NCBI RefSeq assembly: GCF_043290135.1
Contig: NC_134709.1
Span: 67,449,456 to 67,513,455 of the forward strand
Direction of reading: 5' to 3'
Source of the DNA: Rhipicephalus microplus
Taxonomy: Eukaryota > Arthropoda > Arachnida > Ixodida > Ixodidae
Length of the DNA stretch: 64,000 bases
Below the pieces are notes generated by a model, which saw only the letters and a program-made list of their open reading frames with translations, did no database searches and had not been told where the DNA came from. A program made the translations under genes and the position numbers. Of the stretch, positions 1-11,236 are shown in pieces (the first letter of the stretch is position 1; each line of letters starts with the position of its first letter).

Positions 1-986
1 CTGTAATTAAAAATTATATATAATACAGAATGATATCCATTCTAATCTTTACACTGTTGCATTTGCAGGATCGCATGGTTTGGTTCTTCGTAAGCATGCA
101 CCTGTCTTTGTACTACTGTGAAATTATTTTGCGATATTTTGTTTACCGATGAAGATTTAATTTAATTATTCTACAAATTTCTTTTTGCTGCGGGGTATGC
201 TACAACACAGAGTATTCTGTGCTCTTCTGATGGCTGGCCCTCAGCTGCTGAAATTCAATTCACTTATAAGTGCCTTGTACATGTTGTGGTCATGGCATGT
301 AAAACCCCAGAATTCAGCTTATAAATTATTTTGTAAAAAACATGGGCAGCTTTTACTAGCAATGCAAGGCTGGTCTAACAGCGTGGCTTGTGCTCAATCT
401 ACATTATCGATGAGGTTTTTATTAACATTGTCCTGTTCAACAATGTCCTAATTAGCATTATCCTAATTAGCATAACTTTCATGAGTGAGCTCCTCTCCCT
501 CTAACTGTCAGTTTCTCTTTCCTCTCTCTATTTCTTTCTCTCCTTTCTCTTCTGTTTACCTGTTCGATGCTTCTGTTTAGTTTTCTTCAAAAAGCACATG
601 CATTGAAGGAACTCCTGCATTGCACATCCATTGCATCAGCCTCAATGAGTGTGCTTGTTACTATCCTTATTATCTACCTAGTTATTAGGTGACACAGAAA
701 AACCTATTATAATAAACCTCATTTCTCAAATGTGTGTTGCCGAGGCCAAACTGTCTTTATCATTAATCCTAGGATGAAGAATGGAATGATGAGCGAGAGT
801 GCCAGCCGAGTCATTGCATTTCACGTGGTTGGTGCAACGATAGGATGAAAACCTTAAGCAGCTCCGTCATAAAAAACCTTTCCGCATTTCGCCCCTCTAT
901 ATCTTAATACTCTCAGATCTGAGCTGGAGCCTTCTCTTTAAAAAGGAGTCAGGAATGATGTCTGACTCCCTCCTCTAACTGTCCAG
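1..986. other. Intron or upstream part of KAT14; no gene recognised
   Basis: AT-rich sequence with pyrimidine-rich stretches (about 485-560). Because the first recognised KAT14 exon starts at 987 behind a clean acceptor, this stretch is most simply intron. I recognise no coding exon or mobile element in it. Confidence 0.4.
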
Positions 987-1099
987 GTGACTATAGGAAC
1001 AGCTCGCATGGGAGCTCAAAGCCACGTTTCATTCGTGACCCGCATACTTGGCCTGGAAGAGGAACAGCTGGAGTGCATAGTCAGCCCATACACCCAAAG
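987..1099 (+). CDS. KAT14: KAT14/ATAC2 exon (first one in window)
   Basis: This internal exon encodes about 37 residues ending in ILGLEEEQLECIVSPYTQ, which resembles the stretch just before the conserved C-terminal part of animal KAT14 (CSRP2BP, ATAC2), a subunit of the ATAC histone acetyltransferase complex. It has a pyrimidine-rich acceptor (ctctaactgtccag) and a gtaagc donor. It ends with two bases of an Arg codon, completed by the first base of the next exon at 3174. The 5' part of the gene lies before the window. The exact 5' edge rests on the acceptor and open frame only. Confidence 0.75.
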
Positions 1100-1411
1100 G
1101 TAAGCAGCGCAGTGCTCAGAAACCATAAACAGTGACAATCACTCTCTCATTCATGCTTTCAAACAGATAAAGAAGGCCATCTCTAACCTGCAGAGAATGT
1201 TCTGTCGGAAGGTCGCAAGAGAAGAGAGACATGCACTCACAAGTTCACTTTTAACAATGCTTCATCGAATGAAACTTAGGGTCGGGACAAGGGAAGCTAT
1301 ACGTTTCAGCTAGGCTTGTGCAAATATTCGAGCACATCAAATATTCGAACGAATATTATAGTATTCGAATTCGCTGCGATTTGAACTTAAATTATTGAAA
1401 ATTTAGAAGTA

Positions 1412-1597
1412 CAGTACACTCTCATTAAATGAAACCTAGAGGGACCAGGAAATTATGTTCTATTCAAGAGGAGTTTCGTTTCATAAGAGATGATCAGGTG
1501 TGAAGAATACAAGAACGAATCCAATCTTGTAAGAAGCACTTGTTCCATTTAAGCAATAGCTCCGTTGAACAGGTTTTCGTTTACTGAGAGTCTAGTG
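1412..1597. mobile_element. Tigger-type MITE inside the hAT element
   Basis: The left end CAGTACACTCTCATTAAATG and the right end (other strand) CACTAGACTCTCAGTAAACG form inverted repeats of a family that recurs at 10966, 38379 and 46744 and matches the ends of the Tigger element at 56487-63648. About 186 bp, with no coding capacity. Confidence 0.7.
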
Positions 1598-1613
1598 CAT
1601 TCGAAATGAATGA

Positions 1614-1852
1614 GCCCCGCCACAGTGGTCTAATGGCTAAGGTACTCAGCTACTGACTCGCAGGTTGCGGGATCGAATGCCGGCAGCGGCGGCTGCAATT
1701 TCAATGGAGGCGAAAATGCTGTAGGCCCGCGTGCTCAGATTTGGGTGCACGTTAAAGAACCCCAGGTGGTCAAAACTTCCGGAGCCCTTCACTATGGCGT
1801 CTCTCATAATCATATGGTAATTTTGGGACGTTAAACCCCACATATATATCTA
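1614..1852 (+). mobile_element. Ruka-type tRNA-derived SINE, full length
   Basis: The left half is tRNA-like (A-box-like 'tggtctaatggctaagg', B-box-like 'ggttgcgggatcgaatgcc'). The tick-specific body follows: 'gttaaagaaccccaggtggt', 'caaaacttccggagcccttc', 'gggacgttaaaccccaca'. It is flanked by a 13-bp duplication with one mismatch, TCGAAATGAATGA (1601-1613) and TCGAAATGAACGA (1853-1865), so both ends are defined. Transcription by RNA polymerase III is expected from the box elements. It sits within the hAT element. Confidence 0.92.
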
Positions 1853-2892
1853 TCGAAATGAACGAATACAAAATGTATATTAGTCCACATGTTACACCCT
1901 GTAAAGGTCATTTCACTGCAGTGAAGTGGTGCTGTACCGTAATTACACCTTTTTAGAAAAAATTCGCACTGCCGCAAAGCCTCATTTCAAAGTTAAATGA
2001 ACATATTACCCTTGCATCGATTCATCATTTTTTAAGTTAAAAAGCTTTTTATACCGACTTATGTGCTCCAAGTATAGTAAACTTTAAAACAAAATGTTTT
2101 ATGTAGTATCACCTACATTTTACCAAAAGTCAAATCCTGCTACTATTCAAAGTTGCTTCCACTTTCTTTGAACCAAAAAGAATGACATTTGCACATGCCT
2201 TGTTTCAATCCAAGAAAAAAATATTGTGCAGGTTAGTTGGGTCATGACAAATATGCTCATTTTTCTTTATAATATGAGATATGTACTATTCGAATTTGAT
2301 TTGAAGTTATTTTAACTGAATCACCATTTGCTTCGAACTTGAAGTTTACTATTTACACAAGCCTAGTTTCAACATAACAGCATTAAAAACGCGCCCTCAA
2401 AGAAAAACTCATGTGCGTCAGAATTATAACAAAAATCACAGCATTTCGCTCACTTGTTTAAAAAAAAAACTTGCTAATACCTAGTTTGGAGCTAAGCTTG
2501 CTATGTTCATTCGGATTGGCAACAACACTGAACCCTGTGGACACTCGCCAAGAAATCAAAATTTTTATATTAGTGTGGGAACTTTATAGAATTAGGTTTC
2601 ATTGGATTAAGTTCTAACTGCACTACATATGAAATGTGCCACTCTCCTGGTGCATCAACGGGAGAAAAAGGAAGTCGATATGTCATATTCTGCACATTAG
2701 CTCAGTTTTTCTATTCAGGTGCTCTATTCAAACACTGTTCAATTGGCAACAGCCAATGGCACATGATTGTTTGACTTAGTCACAGCTCTGATGGTATGTC
2801 AATTAAGTATCCCCCCTGTGGATGGACACTTGGAGTGCAATCAGTGTTACAGGCATTCGCGTTGTTTTGGAATGGGCATAGCCTGAAAGCCT

Positions 2893-3112
2893 AGGGTCCA
2901 TTGTGGTGGGCCAGGGGTGCTTGGCTACTGACCTGAAGGTTCACTCCACGGCAGTAGCATTTCCGTGGAGGTGAAATAGTCATGTGCTGTGCGATGTCTG
3001 TGAATGTCAAAGAACAATAGGTGGTCAAAATTTCCGGAGCCCTCTTCTGTGACATCTCTCATAAGTTATAACCATATTGTTGTTTTGGGGGCATAAAACT
3101 CCAGATATTAAC
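2893..3112 (+). mobile_element. Diverged Ruka-type SINE
   Basis: The same body as the copy at 1614 can be followed ('ggtggtcaaaatttccggagccc', 'catctctcataagttataaccatat', 'ttttgggggcataaaactcc'), but the tRNA-like head is worn. The edges are approximate. It ends about 60 bases before a KAT14 exon. Confidence 0.75.
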
Positions 3113-3173
3113 ATTTTTATCAATAATAATACCTTTAGCTAAAGTAGACTGCATGGTATGTTTTTGCTTTCAG

Positions 3174-3266
3174 AACACTGAAGCCCTTCATCTTCAGGGA
3201 CTTTGAAGCGAGGCCTTTGAGACTGAAACTCCTGGAGGAAATACTTTCCCACAGATTCAATGCAAG
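3174..3266 (+). CDS. KAT14: KAT14/ATAC2 exon with a GC donor
   Basis: Encodes TLKPFIFRDFEARPLRLKLL and the following residues, closely matching the vertebrate KAT14 segment around 'LKPFIRRDYE'. The acceptor is ttttgctttcag. The reading frame and the next exon require the exon to end at 3266, where the following bases are GCAAGT: an AG|GCAAGT donor, the consensus for the minor GC-AG class of introns. No GT donor nearby keeps the frame. The exon leaves two bases of an Arg codon, completed at 3700. Confidence 0.85.
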
Positions 3267-3699
3267 GCAAGTCGCATTCAGAGGGGCAGGTAGCAAACTT
3301 GCCACAGCAATAGGTGGACATTTGTGCAGCCAGTTTCATTTTTTAACAAGTTTCACAGGCTTGTTTACTGAAATAAAACTAGTTCTCATTTAGGGATCAG
3401 TCGAAAATATTTATGAACTGGTCGAATGAAATTGGTTGAGATGAAATCATTTGTGCACGGGTCGAAAATAAATTTTCACGCTGTGTCGGTGTGCTTTTCA
3501 GCTTAATTTTAGCTGTAGAATACCTCTGTATTATATTACATGTATATTTAATTATGTGTGATAATGCATTACATTCATTTTCCTTGGATTAAGACATCAC
3601 TGTAAGAAGCAAGAGTGATAAATATTTACTACAAGAGCTGATATTCAAGTGCTGCGATCATGTGCTTTTCTAGAGGAAACTCTTTCATTCACACAACAG

Positions 3700-3824
3700 G
3701 TTCAGGGAGGAGTCTGTAACGCAGCCTGCCGAGCAGCATCCCATCGACTTCTGCTACGTGAGGCCACAACACATACCCGTTGTCAACGCCATGTGCCGCA
3801 CCTTCTTTTGGCCCGGCATTGACT
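3700..3824 (+). CDS. KAT14: KAT14/ATAC2 exon, start of the GNAT fold
   Basis: Encodes the segment IDFCYVRPQHIPVVNAMC and RTFFWPGID, almost the same as the 'DYCYVRPNHIPTINSMC...FFWPGID' region of vertebrate KAT14. This is the first strand and helix of its GCN5-related acetyltransferase domain. The acceptor is cacacaacag and the donor GACT|GTAAGT. The last base joins TG at 8250 to make a Leu codon, giving the conserved 'IDLSE' junction. The following 4.4-kb intron holds a Ruka SINE and a Penelope fragment. Confidence 0.92.
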
Positions 3825-4171
3825 GTAAGTTATTCACTGCCACTCGTCGAAGTAGCCTCTGTTGAATTCCCTGATGTCTGAAAGCTCGTTTCTGTGAGAA
3901 AGCCGATTAACTTTCGCATGCAAGAAGTTGTCAAAATATGCAACCTTTCTTTTTTTTTAATCGGAATATACACAGTGGGACCCCTTTATTAGAGGCATTC
4001 ATCTAACAGACAGATGGGTGTAAGAGAAAACCAGCGTGTCTACATTGAAATAGGTGTTAATAAGAAAACCCATTCTCAGTAACATGCTTATGAAAGACAC
4101 GTCACGTTGAAGGCAATCACTCCCTGGTGCATGTCTCTTAGAAGGAGGTTCAACTTTACTACCTTCAGAGT

Positions 4172-4397
4172 CGCCCATCACGGTGGTCCCATGGTTGGGG
4201 TGCTCGACTGCCGAGCCAAAGGTCGCGGGATCGAATCCCGGCCGCGGCGGCCGCATTTTGATGGAGGCAAAATGTTTGTAGCTCATGTGTAGATTTAAGT
4301 GCGTGTTAAAGAACACCAGATGGTCAAAACTTCTGGAGCCCTTCTATGCGACGTTCCTGAATCATGTCAAGGTTTTCGGACGTTAATGCCAACAAAT
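4172..4397 (+). mobile_element. Ruka-type SINE
   Basis: The head has a clear B-box-like 'gggatcgaatcccggc', and the body matches the other copies ('gttaaagaacaccagatggt', 'tggagcccttctatgcgacg', 'ggacgttaatgccaac'). It lies in a KAT14 intron. The edges are approximate. Confidence 0.85.
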
Positions 4398-5039
4398 ATT
4401 TTTATTACCTTCAATTGCATAACAAGGGACAAGAAAGGGAAAGAAGACAACCACCTGTTATAACGCGAAGCCACAACAAAAGATCTCCCTTAAAGAACAG
4501 CTTTTTAGCTGCCAAAAAACTCATCCTGGTCCGAGGTCAAATTTTTTGGCAACTAAAAAGCTTAAGCTTTTCTTTCAGAGAAGTCCGTACGGATATTCTT
4601 GTGGCTTTGTGCTAGAATGGGTGGTTGTCTTCTTTCTCTTTCTTAACCCTTCTGCCACCTCGTATGTTTCTGCAAAACTCATTTGCATAACAAGCAGGGA
4701 CATAAAAAAGCTTATTTTTGGAAACAAATAGCGTACAGATTTGACAATTTGTGGAGCAAATCTAGCTGAGTGTTGAACAGCTTATTCAAAATTAATTTAG
4801 CAAAATAGCATTTGCAGCCCAAAAATTCTTTACGTTAGCGAGTTCTGTACGTTCTTTGCCTTGAATCTGCACTGACAAAGTCCTGTTAGCACATGCTAGA
4901 GACGAGCTTTAGGGCACAGATCGATAGACCGCTTAACGCAGATTTTCCCAGACCAGTTCTGCTCTTTGTAACAGAAGCTTTGCTACAAAAAAAAAATGAA
5001 AGGAAAAAAGAAAAAACGCGAAGGCTTCGCCAGCGCATA

Positions 5040-5566
5040 GGTGACTACAAATGGTTTCCTATAAACACCGTGTTGCGCATGGTCTGAAAAACGTTGCCAT
5101 CAGGTGTGGCGTGCCCTTGGTGTTTTGCGAGCCAAGGAAGCAGGGTGGTTTATGCACACACATTAGGCAAAAGAAGAAGCCACAGAGTGAGGCGAAGCAT
5201 GTGCAGACCTTCATGAAATGTGTCGTTGGCGTGGCGTATGAAATACTACTGACTTGTAGGATGGTTTACATAGGCCAAACGGGTTGTTCTGTGACTATTA
5301 GGGCCTGGGAACATTTTAAATCATTGCAGAAAGGAACAGGCTTGCATTTAGCCCTTCATTGTAAACATTACAAACGGAAACCCGTGCTGAATGAAATCAG
5401 GATTTGGGGCAGAAGCCATAAAAAAAAAAGGCACGTGAAATACTATATACTTGAATCATTTCACAATGGAAAGTACGATGAGGCATGTTGCTGTGATAGC
5501 TCTGTGGCATTGCGCAGGAAGAAAAAAAAATTTTGTGCAATATTTTCTATAATTTTGAGTGAATAA
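5040..5566 (+). pseudogene. Penelope-like element fragment with GIY-YIG endonuclease
   Basis: An open frame encodes a basic linker (VAIRCGVPLVFCEPRKQGGL) followed by VAYEILLTCRMVYIGQTG and HLALHCKHY. The VYIGQTG motif after a 'Y-x-I-x-L-x-C' strand is the GIY-YIG nuclease core found at the C-terminus of many Penelope-like retroelements. No reverse transcriptase is present upstream, so this is a 5'-truncated remnant. Following sequence to about 5860 may be its 3' tail. It lies in the 4.4-kb KAT14 intron. The nuclease nicks target DNA in intact members; activity here is unlikely. Confidence 0.75.
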
Positions 5567-5860
5567 TATTACGAAGATTATGTACAGTGATTGTACGTTT
5601 GTCTATTGTATCTTGAATTTTTTTGTAAAGAGATTGCAAAATGACCATGTGACCGCATGAGTTTACATACTTGAACCTCGTGTTCGTGAGTAGTCTAGCC
5701 ACTTTCCAGTCTTCTTTTTTGTATTTTTCTGTTTATTCATTTTTTTTGGCTGGATATCTTTTGTTGATACAATGCACTAACTAGCCCAACGAGTGTTATT
5801 AAAATCTGTTACATTTCATCAGTAATTCATAAGCGTCCTCATTTGTCAAAGCGCTAGAGT

Positions 5861-8249
5861 TCTCATGGCGCTCAAAGAGGTGAAAGGGCTGCGAGAGCTC
5901 CAAGAAAGGTTATGATTATGATGGTAATTTGCTGCTGCACCCTTTGTAAAAGAGAGACAGGGTGTATTGGCACCAATGTATGAACACCTTTTACCACATA
6001 AATGTCTAAACGCTCCAGCGACACCCCCTGTCGAGAAAGTTTTCGTACCTTCAAACTTCCCCCAACTTCTGCCATTTTCGGGAAATTAACAGTAAAGTAG
6101 CACACATTGTAACCGTTGACTTGAGGCCCTAGTCTCGTAAAAGTTTATTAGTACAGGTTTTACGTGCTTACCTTATTTCTCCTTGGTGTCCGCAGAGGTC
6201 CAACCTGCTTGTGTCGCTTAGTTTTGCAAGATGCATAGTTGCTGCATTAGGGACTTCAGAGGGCCACTTGTACCACGTATGACATGTTAAAAATTTCAAG
6301 AATGCCTGTCGCTTGTCTCATCGAAGTGTCTCTGGCGGACATGTGGCTTTTTCTTTGCCATCCACCTTTTGTTCCTCACTATGGTCGCCATATTTTTCTT
6401 TTCACCACACATCTCATTCTCCTCGATTGTCGGTGCCACAAGTTACAAGTCTGCAACCACAACTGCGTGCCACAAACAGTTAGGCTTCTCTCCTCCCTTT
6501 GCACCGAGGTCTTCGGCCATCGGCGCCTAGGCAAGCCACTCTCCCACTTCCGGTCACTCCGGGGCAATCGTGCTCCAGACACCCGACACACCGCGTTCCA
6601 TAGCGAGTGCTGAAAAAGCAGCCGACTGGTTATCTTCGGCGCTCTAGTAGACACTTGTCTTGAAAGCTTTGAGTCGCATTTTGCTTCAAGGCATAACACT
6701 TTCAAAGATCGAAGGCAGTCCCAGGAAGACAGTGATACAGGCATCTTCAGGGAGCATTAAGGACAGTGGCTAACTAACGGGTGTGGCTCACTTTGACAAA
6801 TCTATGACACTGCGGTGACAATGACTTTGGGAAGAATGGTGGGGCAAAGAAGCTTCTTGTTCCTAGTGTGAAAACATAGTGAACGTTGGGGACATTTTTA
6901 TACGGAGGAGTCAGGACGACTGCTTTAATTTATGTAATGCTGCCCAGCCTGGTGTATTCCTCCCAAAAGCAGCTAGAGCATGTTTTATATTTTTTTCATT
7001 GCATTGTGGAATGAATGAAATTTGCAGGAGACTTGCTACTTTTAATCAACAGCCCCAGCTCGTATGCAGTTTATGTAGACTACAACTATAAATGTCTGTA
7101 AATTTTTTTCACTTCATGGGGGCATTATATTTAGTTGTCATTCTTTGAAATGCAAAACTGAGATTGCATAGCTAGCACGGCATACATGAGAGAGCAAACT
7201 ATGACCACAATTATAGTTTATATTGCCCTGCCATTATTTTACAATAGCGTTGCGGGTGTAATTAACCGGAAGTATTGACAGAACTAGTAAAATTTGTGAC
7301 ACAAGAAAGTAGTTCAAAACACTTCTTGTGTGCGGCAGATATATTAACAATAACCAAAGACTGGACAGTTCCTCAAAGCGTAATAGGCTGAAACAGGCTG
7401 TGCCTTTTGGCCTCGGGGCCGGTTATGAGCCATAACTAAAGATACCAGGCCGGCCTCGGGCGGGCCAGAGCATGGCGTTTCAGGTCAGGCCAGGCCTGGG
7501 CCAGAAAAATTGGCTTGTGCAGTGCTCTATCAGGCATACATATCTGTGTTTTTTTTTTTTTACATATAGCAAAAAGCTCATTGCAATGAAGTCACATTTG
7601 ATACGAAAATGGCTTCATTACAGACGTACATTTGTAGCACTGCATGAATGGCAACACAAATCCCCATTTGCCTCATTGTAATGGAAAATTTGATATGTCA
7701 AGGTTTGACAGTAGTTAGAGCTCTTCAAAGCACATGTGGTTAACTTTTGAAAGGCACCAGTCTTGTTGGGCCATAGCGTGTATGCATGCCATCCTGGCTA
7801 AGTGAGATGTGCACACTGTATGAGACAACAGCAAGCAGCACCAGAGAGGCTCACCTAAGCAACAACCTCAGTCCTTTTCAATAAAATAGGATTTCATCAG
7901 TAAAATGCTTTGACTGCGGGCATTTTGGCATGGCTATAGACCATAACACATGATTACAAGTGATAAGTACCAAATGTTGACAGGGATGGAAAAACACCTT
8001 GATGATACAAAATCGTGGAACATCGGTTGCCTACGAAGGCTGCCACTGTGTCACTGTTGCACTATGTAACTGCATGAAAATCTGCGCCACTAAAAAAGCC
8101 GGTGCTAATCAGCCATGTTCAAAGCCATACGGTGCTTATCAAAGCTATTGATCCACAGTAACCAATCAAAAGGCATTTGCATTACTATGTCCCAAGAAGG
8201 AGAAAACCAAAGTTTGTCCTAACCTTCCCCACTCATTCACGTTTTGCAG
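5861..8249. other. KAT14 intron, no recognised genes
   Basis: Intronic DNA. Around 7440-7505 there is a short GC-rich run built from repeated GGCC/GGCCTGG units. Otherwise I see no conserved coding sequence, and the short open frames on both strands look like chance. Confidence 0.5.
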
Positions 8250-8298
8250 TGTCTGAAAGCCTCCAATACCCTGATTTCAGCTGCGTCGCCATGTACAG
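8250..8298 (+). CDS. KAT14: KAT14/ATAC2 short exon (49 bp)
   Basis: Encodes SESLQYPDFSCVAMY, matching 'SECLQYPDFSVVVLY' of vertebrate KAT14. It has a gttttgcag acceptor and a gtaagc donor, and both phases fit the neighbouring exons exactly. At 49 bases it is easily missed by ab initio gene finders. Confidence 0.92.
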
Positions 8299-8414
8299 GT
8301 AAGCACTGCTATTGCTACAGCAACTTTAAGCGAACTGCTAGTGTACTCACCTCAACTTAACGGGGCGAGCACTCAGTTTATAAGGTCTTATTATTCCTGG
8401 GTGGAGGTCATGAT

Positions 8415-8990
8415 TTGAATGTCACATGCATTTGCTTGGCAAGCACTCGGAGCACTGATAGTTGGGCAAGTTGGTGCGGGTTCATGGTTGAGAATGGCGC
8501 AAGAACACGAGACGCCACACGAACAAAAACACCATATATCTCCGTGACTGCGCCACGGGAGTGGTGTACAAGCTTCCCTTGTCTTGTAATGTACATAGGA
8601 CAAATCGGTAGGTGCGTCAATCTAAGATGGGGGAACGCGAGGCCAACTGTTGCACCGACGCCCTTTCACGTACCGATGCGCATTGGAAAGAGTGTGGTTG
8701 CGCCTCTCAGTTTAGAAGAACTAGCATCCTCGCTAGGAGTAATGAAAAGACAACTCGCGAAAACATAGAGGCTTTTCACATTTCTAACAGTAACTCATGT
8801 ATCAGAATTCTAGCCATTGCCCTACAACAAGAAGAATTGTCATATTTAAGTAGACAAGCATAATAAAACCTTGCGTGTTGTATCACATGGTTTTGTTTTG
8901 TGACCACGTACCTTATATATGTGAGTCGAGGTGAATAAAGATTAGTTGCGAGTACGGCACCTGTCCTGTTTTCTTCGTTTGGTGCTTCAT
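8415..8990 (+). pseudogene. Second Penelope-like GIY-YIG fragment
   Basis: Pieces of a GIY-YIG domain are visible in more than one frame: VMYIGQIGRCVNLR, then ALSRTDAHWKECGCA and FRRTSILARSNEKTTRENIE, and ALQQEELSYLSRQ. These are the familiar C-terminal blocks of tick Penelope-like elements, here broken by frameshifts. A 3' tail with 'aataaagattagttgcgag' follows. The conserved exon 8250-8298 of KAT14 lies just upstream, so the fragment is in the next intron. Confidence 0.7.
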
Positions 8991-9173
8991 ATTCTTGCGC
9001 CGTTCTTAACCACAAAGCACTAGGAGACTGGAGGTATTTTGATGTGGTTAACATAAGAGAAGATAGTAATTAATGAAGGGAAGTTAAAGTATACAGACTA
9101 GCATATTGATTATTCAGTTCATCTATGAAGCAAACGTGAGTCTCCCAATTAAAGCTTTCTTAACGTCTTTCAG

Positions 9174-9306
9174 GAAACTAGTGGTGGGGTTCGCCTTCAT
9201 GGTGCCCGACGTCAAGTTCAACGAGGCGTACATCCCCTTCATCTTTACACACCCAGAGTGGCGGAGATCGGGCATTGCAAAGTTCATGCTCTACCACTTG
9301 ATTCAG
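9174..9306 (+). CDS. KAT14: KAT14/ATAC2 exon with the acetyl-CoA binding motif
   Basis: Encodes GFAFMVPDVKFNEAYIPFIF followed by THPEWRRSGIAKFMLYHLIQ. The segment RRSGIA is the Q/R-x-x-G-x-G/A loop of GNAT acetyltransferases that binds the acetyl-CoA pyrophosphate. The match to animal KAT14 is nearly residue for residue. The acceptor is cgtctttcag and the donor CAG|GTAGTA. KAT14 is the second acetyltransferase of the ATAC complex and acts in the nucleus on histones. A LINE 3' fragment and a MITE lie in the following intron. Confidence 0.95.
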
Positions 9307-9866
9307 GTAGTAATTGCAATTAACATCATCATTAGTTTATTTCAGCTTTGTCGTGTGACAGTCCTTGCTGGAAAATGCAAACGTAGAATAGGGGCGTCCC
9401 AAACATCAGTCATAAGAGATATCAATATTCAGTGTTCTTATGAAGCAAAGGTGACGTAACAAAGGCCACATAATGTGACCTATAGTGGAGCTGTGCACAA
9501 GCTGGTTAGATGGCACTCTGAAGGTCACAGGGTAGTGTGAGGAGGAGCTTGAGGAATGTGTAAAATAGGTCTTGCAGGCGCTCGTATATTCGCAATGCCA
9601 CGAGAACTGGCGGTCAGCTCAACACCACTTGGCGGCGAAGAGTGGTATCGAAGGCACAACAGAAGCGTACCCAATTTCAAGATAGTTACCATTATGTTGT
9701 CTTCTACAGAGTATAATAGGTACTTACGTTGCACAAGTACCCAAGCCATTATGGTAAAGGTACACCAAAGAGCATTAGCTAAGCTTTTGGAGAGTGCTGA
9801 AAGCTGCCAATTCATGCCCATGCCTGTTCCCCATGGCATGTTTTTTAAAACCTCCATCTGAGGAAG

Positions 9867-10126
9867 CTATACAAGTCTGGTAAAGCCACGCTTCAACACA
9901 TGTTGTGGGGATGTCCACTATATCAAGATCAAATGGCGGTCTCTTCGGAAGATCTGTGGGCGTGGTGGTAGGCTGTGCTGCAAAGCTCAGAACTCGCGAA
10001 TCAACCTCGGGCCGTCCAGCGAGCCCTGGAGGCAGCACGGGAACAACAGCTCCAAGCAGCTATCCAGGCAACCCCAGGCCCGGTTCTCTATTCGCCGGAT
10101 ATTCAATAAAGTTAATTCATCATCAT
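9867..10126 (+). mobile_element. LINE 3' end with target-site duplication
   Basis: A 260-bp insert is flanked by the 13-bp duplication CCATCTGAGGAAG (9854-9866 and 10127-10139). It encodes a reading frame with TLQHMLWGCPLYQ and, after one stop, RAVQRALEAAREQQLQAAI, the C-terminal zinc-knuckle-like and basic end seen in I/R1-type tick LINEs. It ends in 'aataaagttaattcatcatcat', a poly(TCA)-like tail. This is a strongly 5'-truncated retrotransposition product in the last KAT14 intron. Confidence 0.8.
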
Positions 10127-10965
10127 CCATCTGAGGAAGTTGAAAGCAAAACTTGACCTTGCCACAACTTTTACTGCGAAAGCTGTTATGAGATCACAAC
10201 AAGAGCCACGTGCGCCGTAGTAGTCTGCCGCCGCCGTTGTCCGCAACCACTATCGCGCAAAATAATAAAAAAAAGAGTAAATAAAAACACCAAATACTCG
10301 ATGGGATGCGATCCCGGGTACCCTGCGTGCCAGCCAACTAGTCTACCACGAAGTATTGCAAACTGGCCTTGGGCAGGCTTGATGTCGGGGAAGGAATCGC
10401 GTTAATATGAGTATTATAAAGCGTTTTGAACAGCAAAGGAACAAGTAGGCGTCACTCAAAGCGAATCGCGTAACGAGTGGGTCATTGAATGATTCAACCC
10501 ATTACAAAAGCTTCAGGCATAATCCTTCGTCATAGTCAGCCACAGCATCAAAAAATTGCACAGAATTTCTTGCAAATGTGTAGTAGGTATCATGCTCTCG
10601 GAAGAATGACAAAGGATGGTATAATGAATTCCTCCCTGCTACTCAAAAATCATGATGGTTAATGGTGTAGTGGGTACCTGCAAGTGTGCTTGTAGCAGTT
10701 ACCCAAAGTGTTTAAAAAAAAGCTCTGCAAGGCTGCTTTTCCAGATTTTGCAGTGACTGTGCTGCACATTCCGTGCAGGCCTGGCTGTTTTTAGTGCACG
10801 TGCAATTTCTCTCAACCAACCACGATTAGTGGACACAGAACTTGATACCTAAAAATGTTTGTCGAGACCTTGCACGTACAGATCCTGCATGCCACCCATG
10901 CGAAGATATACGACAGGCGCAGGCCAGTACCAAGACACGCAAGCTTGAACAGGTGTAGGCATATG

Positions 10966-11136
10966 CAGTCGACCCTCAGTAAACAGAACTCTACTAAGCA
11001 AAACTGCTGCTTAAGTGGAACGATTCGTTTCCTATTTCCATTTTGCTGCCTTATTCATTTCTCAGTAAACAGAACTCCTGTTAAATGAAACATATTTTCA
11101 TGCCCTCTTCACATTCCATTTAATGAGAATCTACTG
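10966..11136. mobile_element. Tigger-type MITE (reference copy in this window)
   Basis: About 171 bp. The left end is CAGTCGACCCTCAGTAAACA and the right end, on the other strand, CAGTAGATTCTCATTAAATG. The internal segment 'atttctcagtaaacagaact' is also found in the composite copy at 46744-54395, and copy comparison helps define both. Confidence 0.75.
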
Positions 11137-11236
11137 TATGTATAAACAGTGCTCCATGGTAGCTGTAAGCTTCATGTCGGGACATGAGCAAAGGGCCTAG
11201 CAGCAAATGTAAACCCGCACTTTCTTCTTTGTGCAG

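Larger units (their letters stand above)
1311..2365 (+). mobile_element. hAT-type non-autonomous DNA transposon
   Basis: The ends are inverted repeats: the left end begins TAGGCTTGTGCAAATA and the right end, read on the other strand, begins TAGGCTTGTGTAAATA. They are flanked by 8-bp duplications differing at one base, GTTTCAGC (1303-1310) and GTTTCAAC (2366-2373). An 8-bp duplication and CAG/TAG-GTGTGC-like ends are hAT hallmarks. Many TATTCGAA motifs lie in the subterminal regions. No transposase is seen, so it is non-autonomous. It carries a Tigger-type MITE and a Ruka SINE, both younger than itself. It lies in a KAT14 intron. Confidence 0.8.

Noticed and set aside
69..89. Possible 21-bp microexon (tttgcag|...|gtaagc) at the left end
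   Set aside because: Splice-like edges only; the peptide is too short to match KAT14.
6284..6744. Overlapping 109- and 121-codon frames on opposite strands
   Set aside because: No motifs; overlapping frames of this size are expected by chance in GC-richer DNA.
10300..10370. tRNA-like boxes on the - strand ('gggtacccgggatcgcatccc')
   Set aside because: No cloverleaf could be formed by eye; perhaps a worn SINE head, too weak to list.
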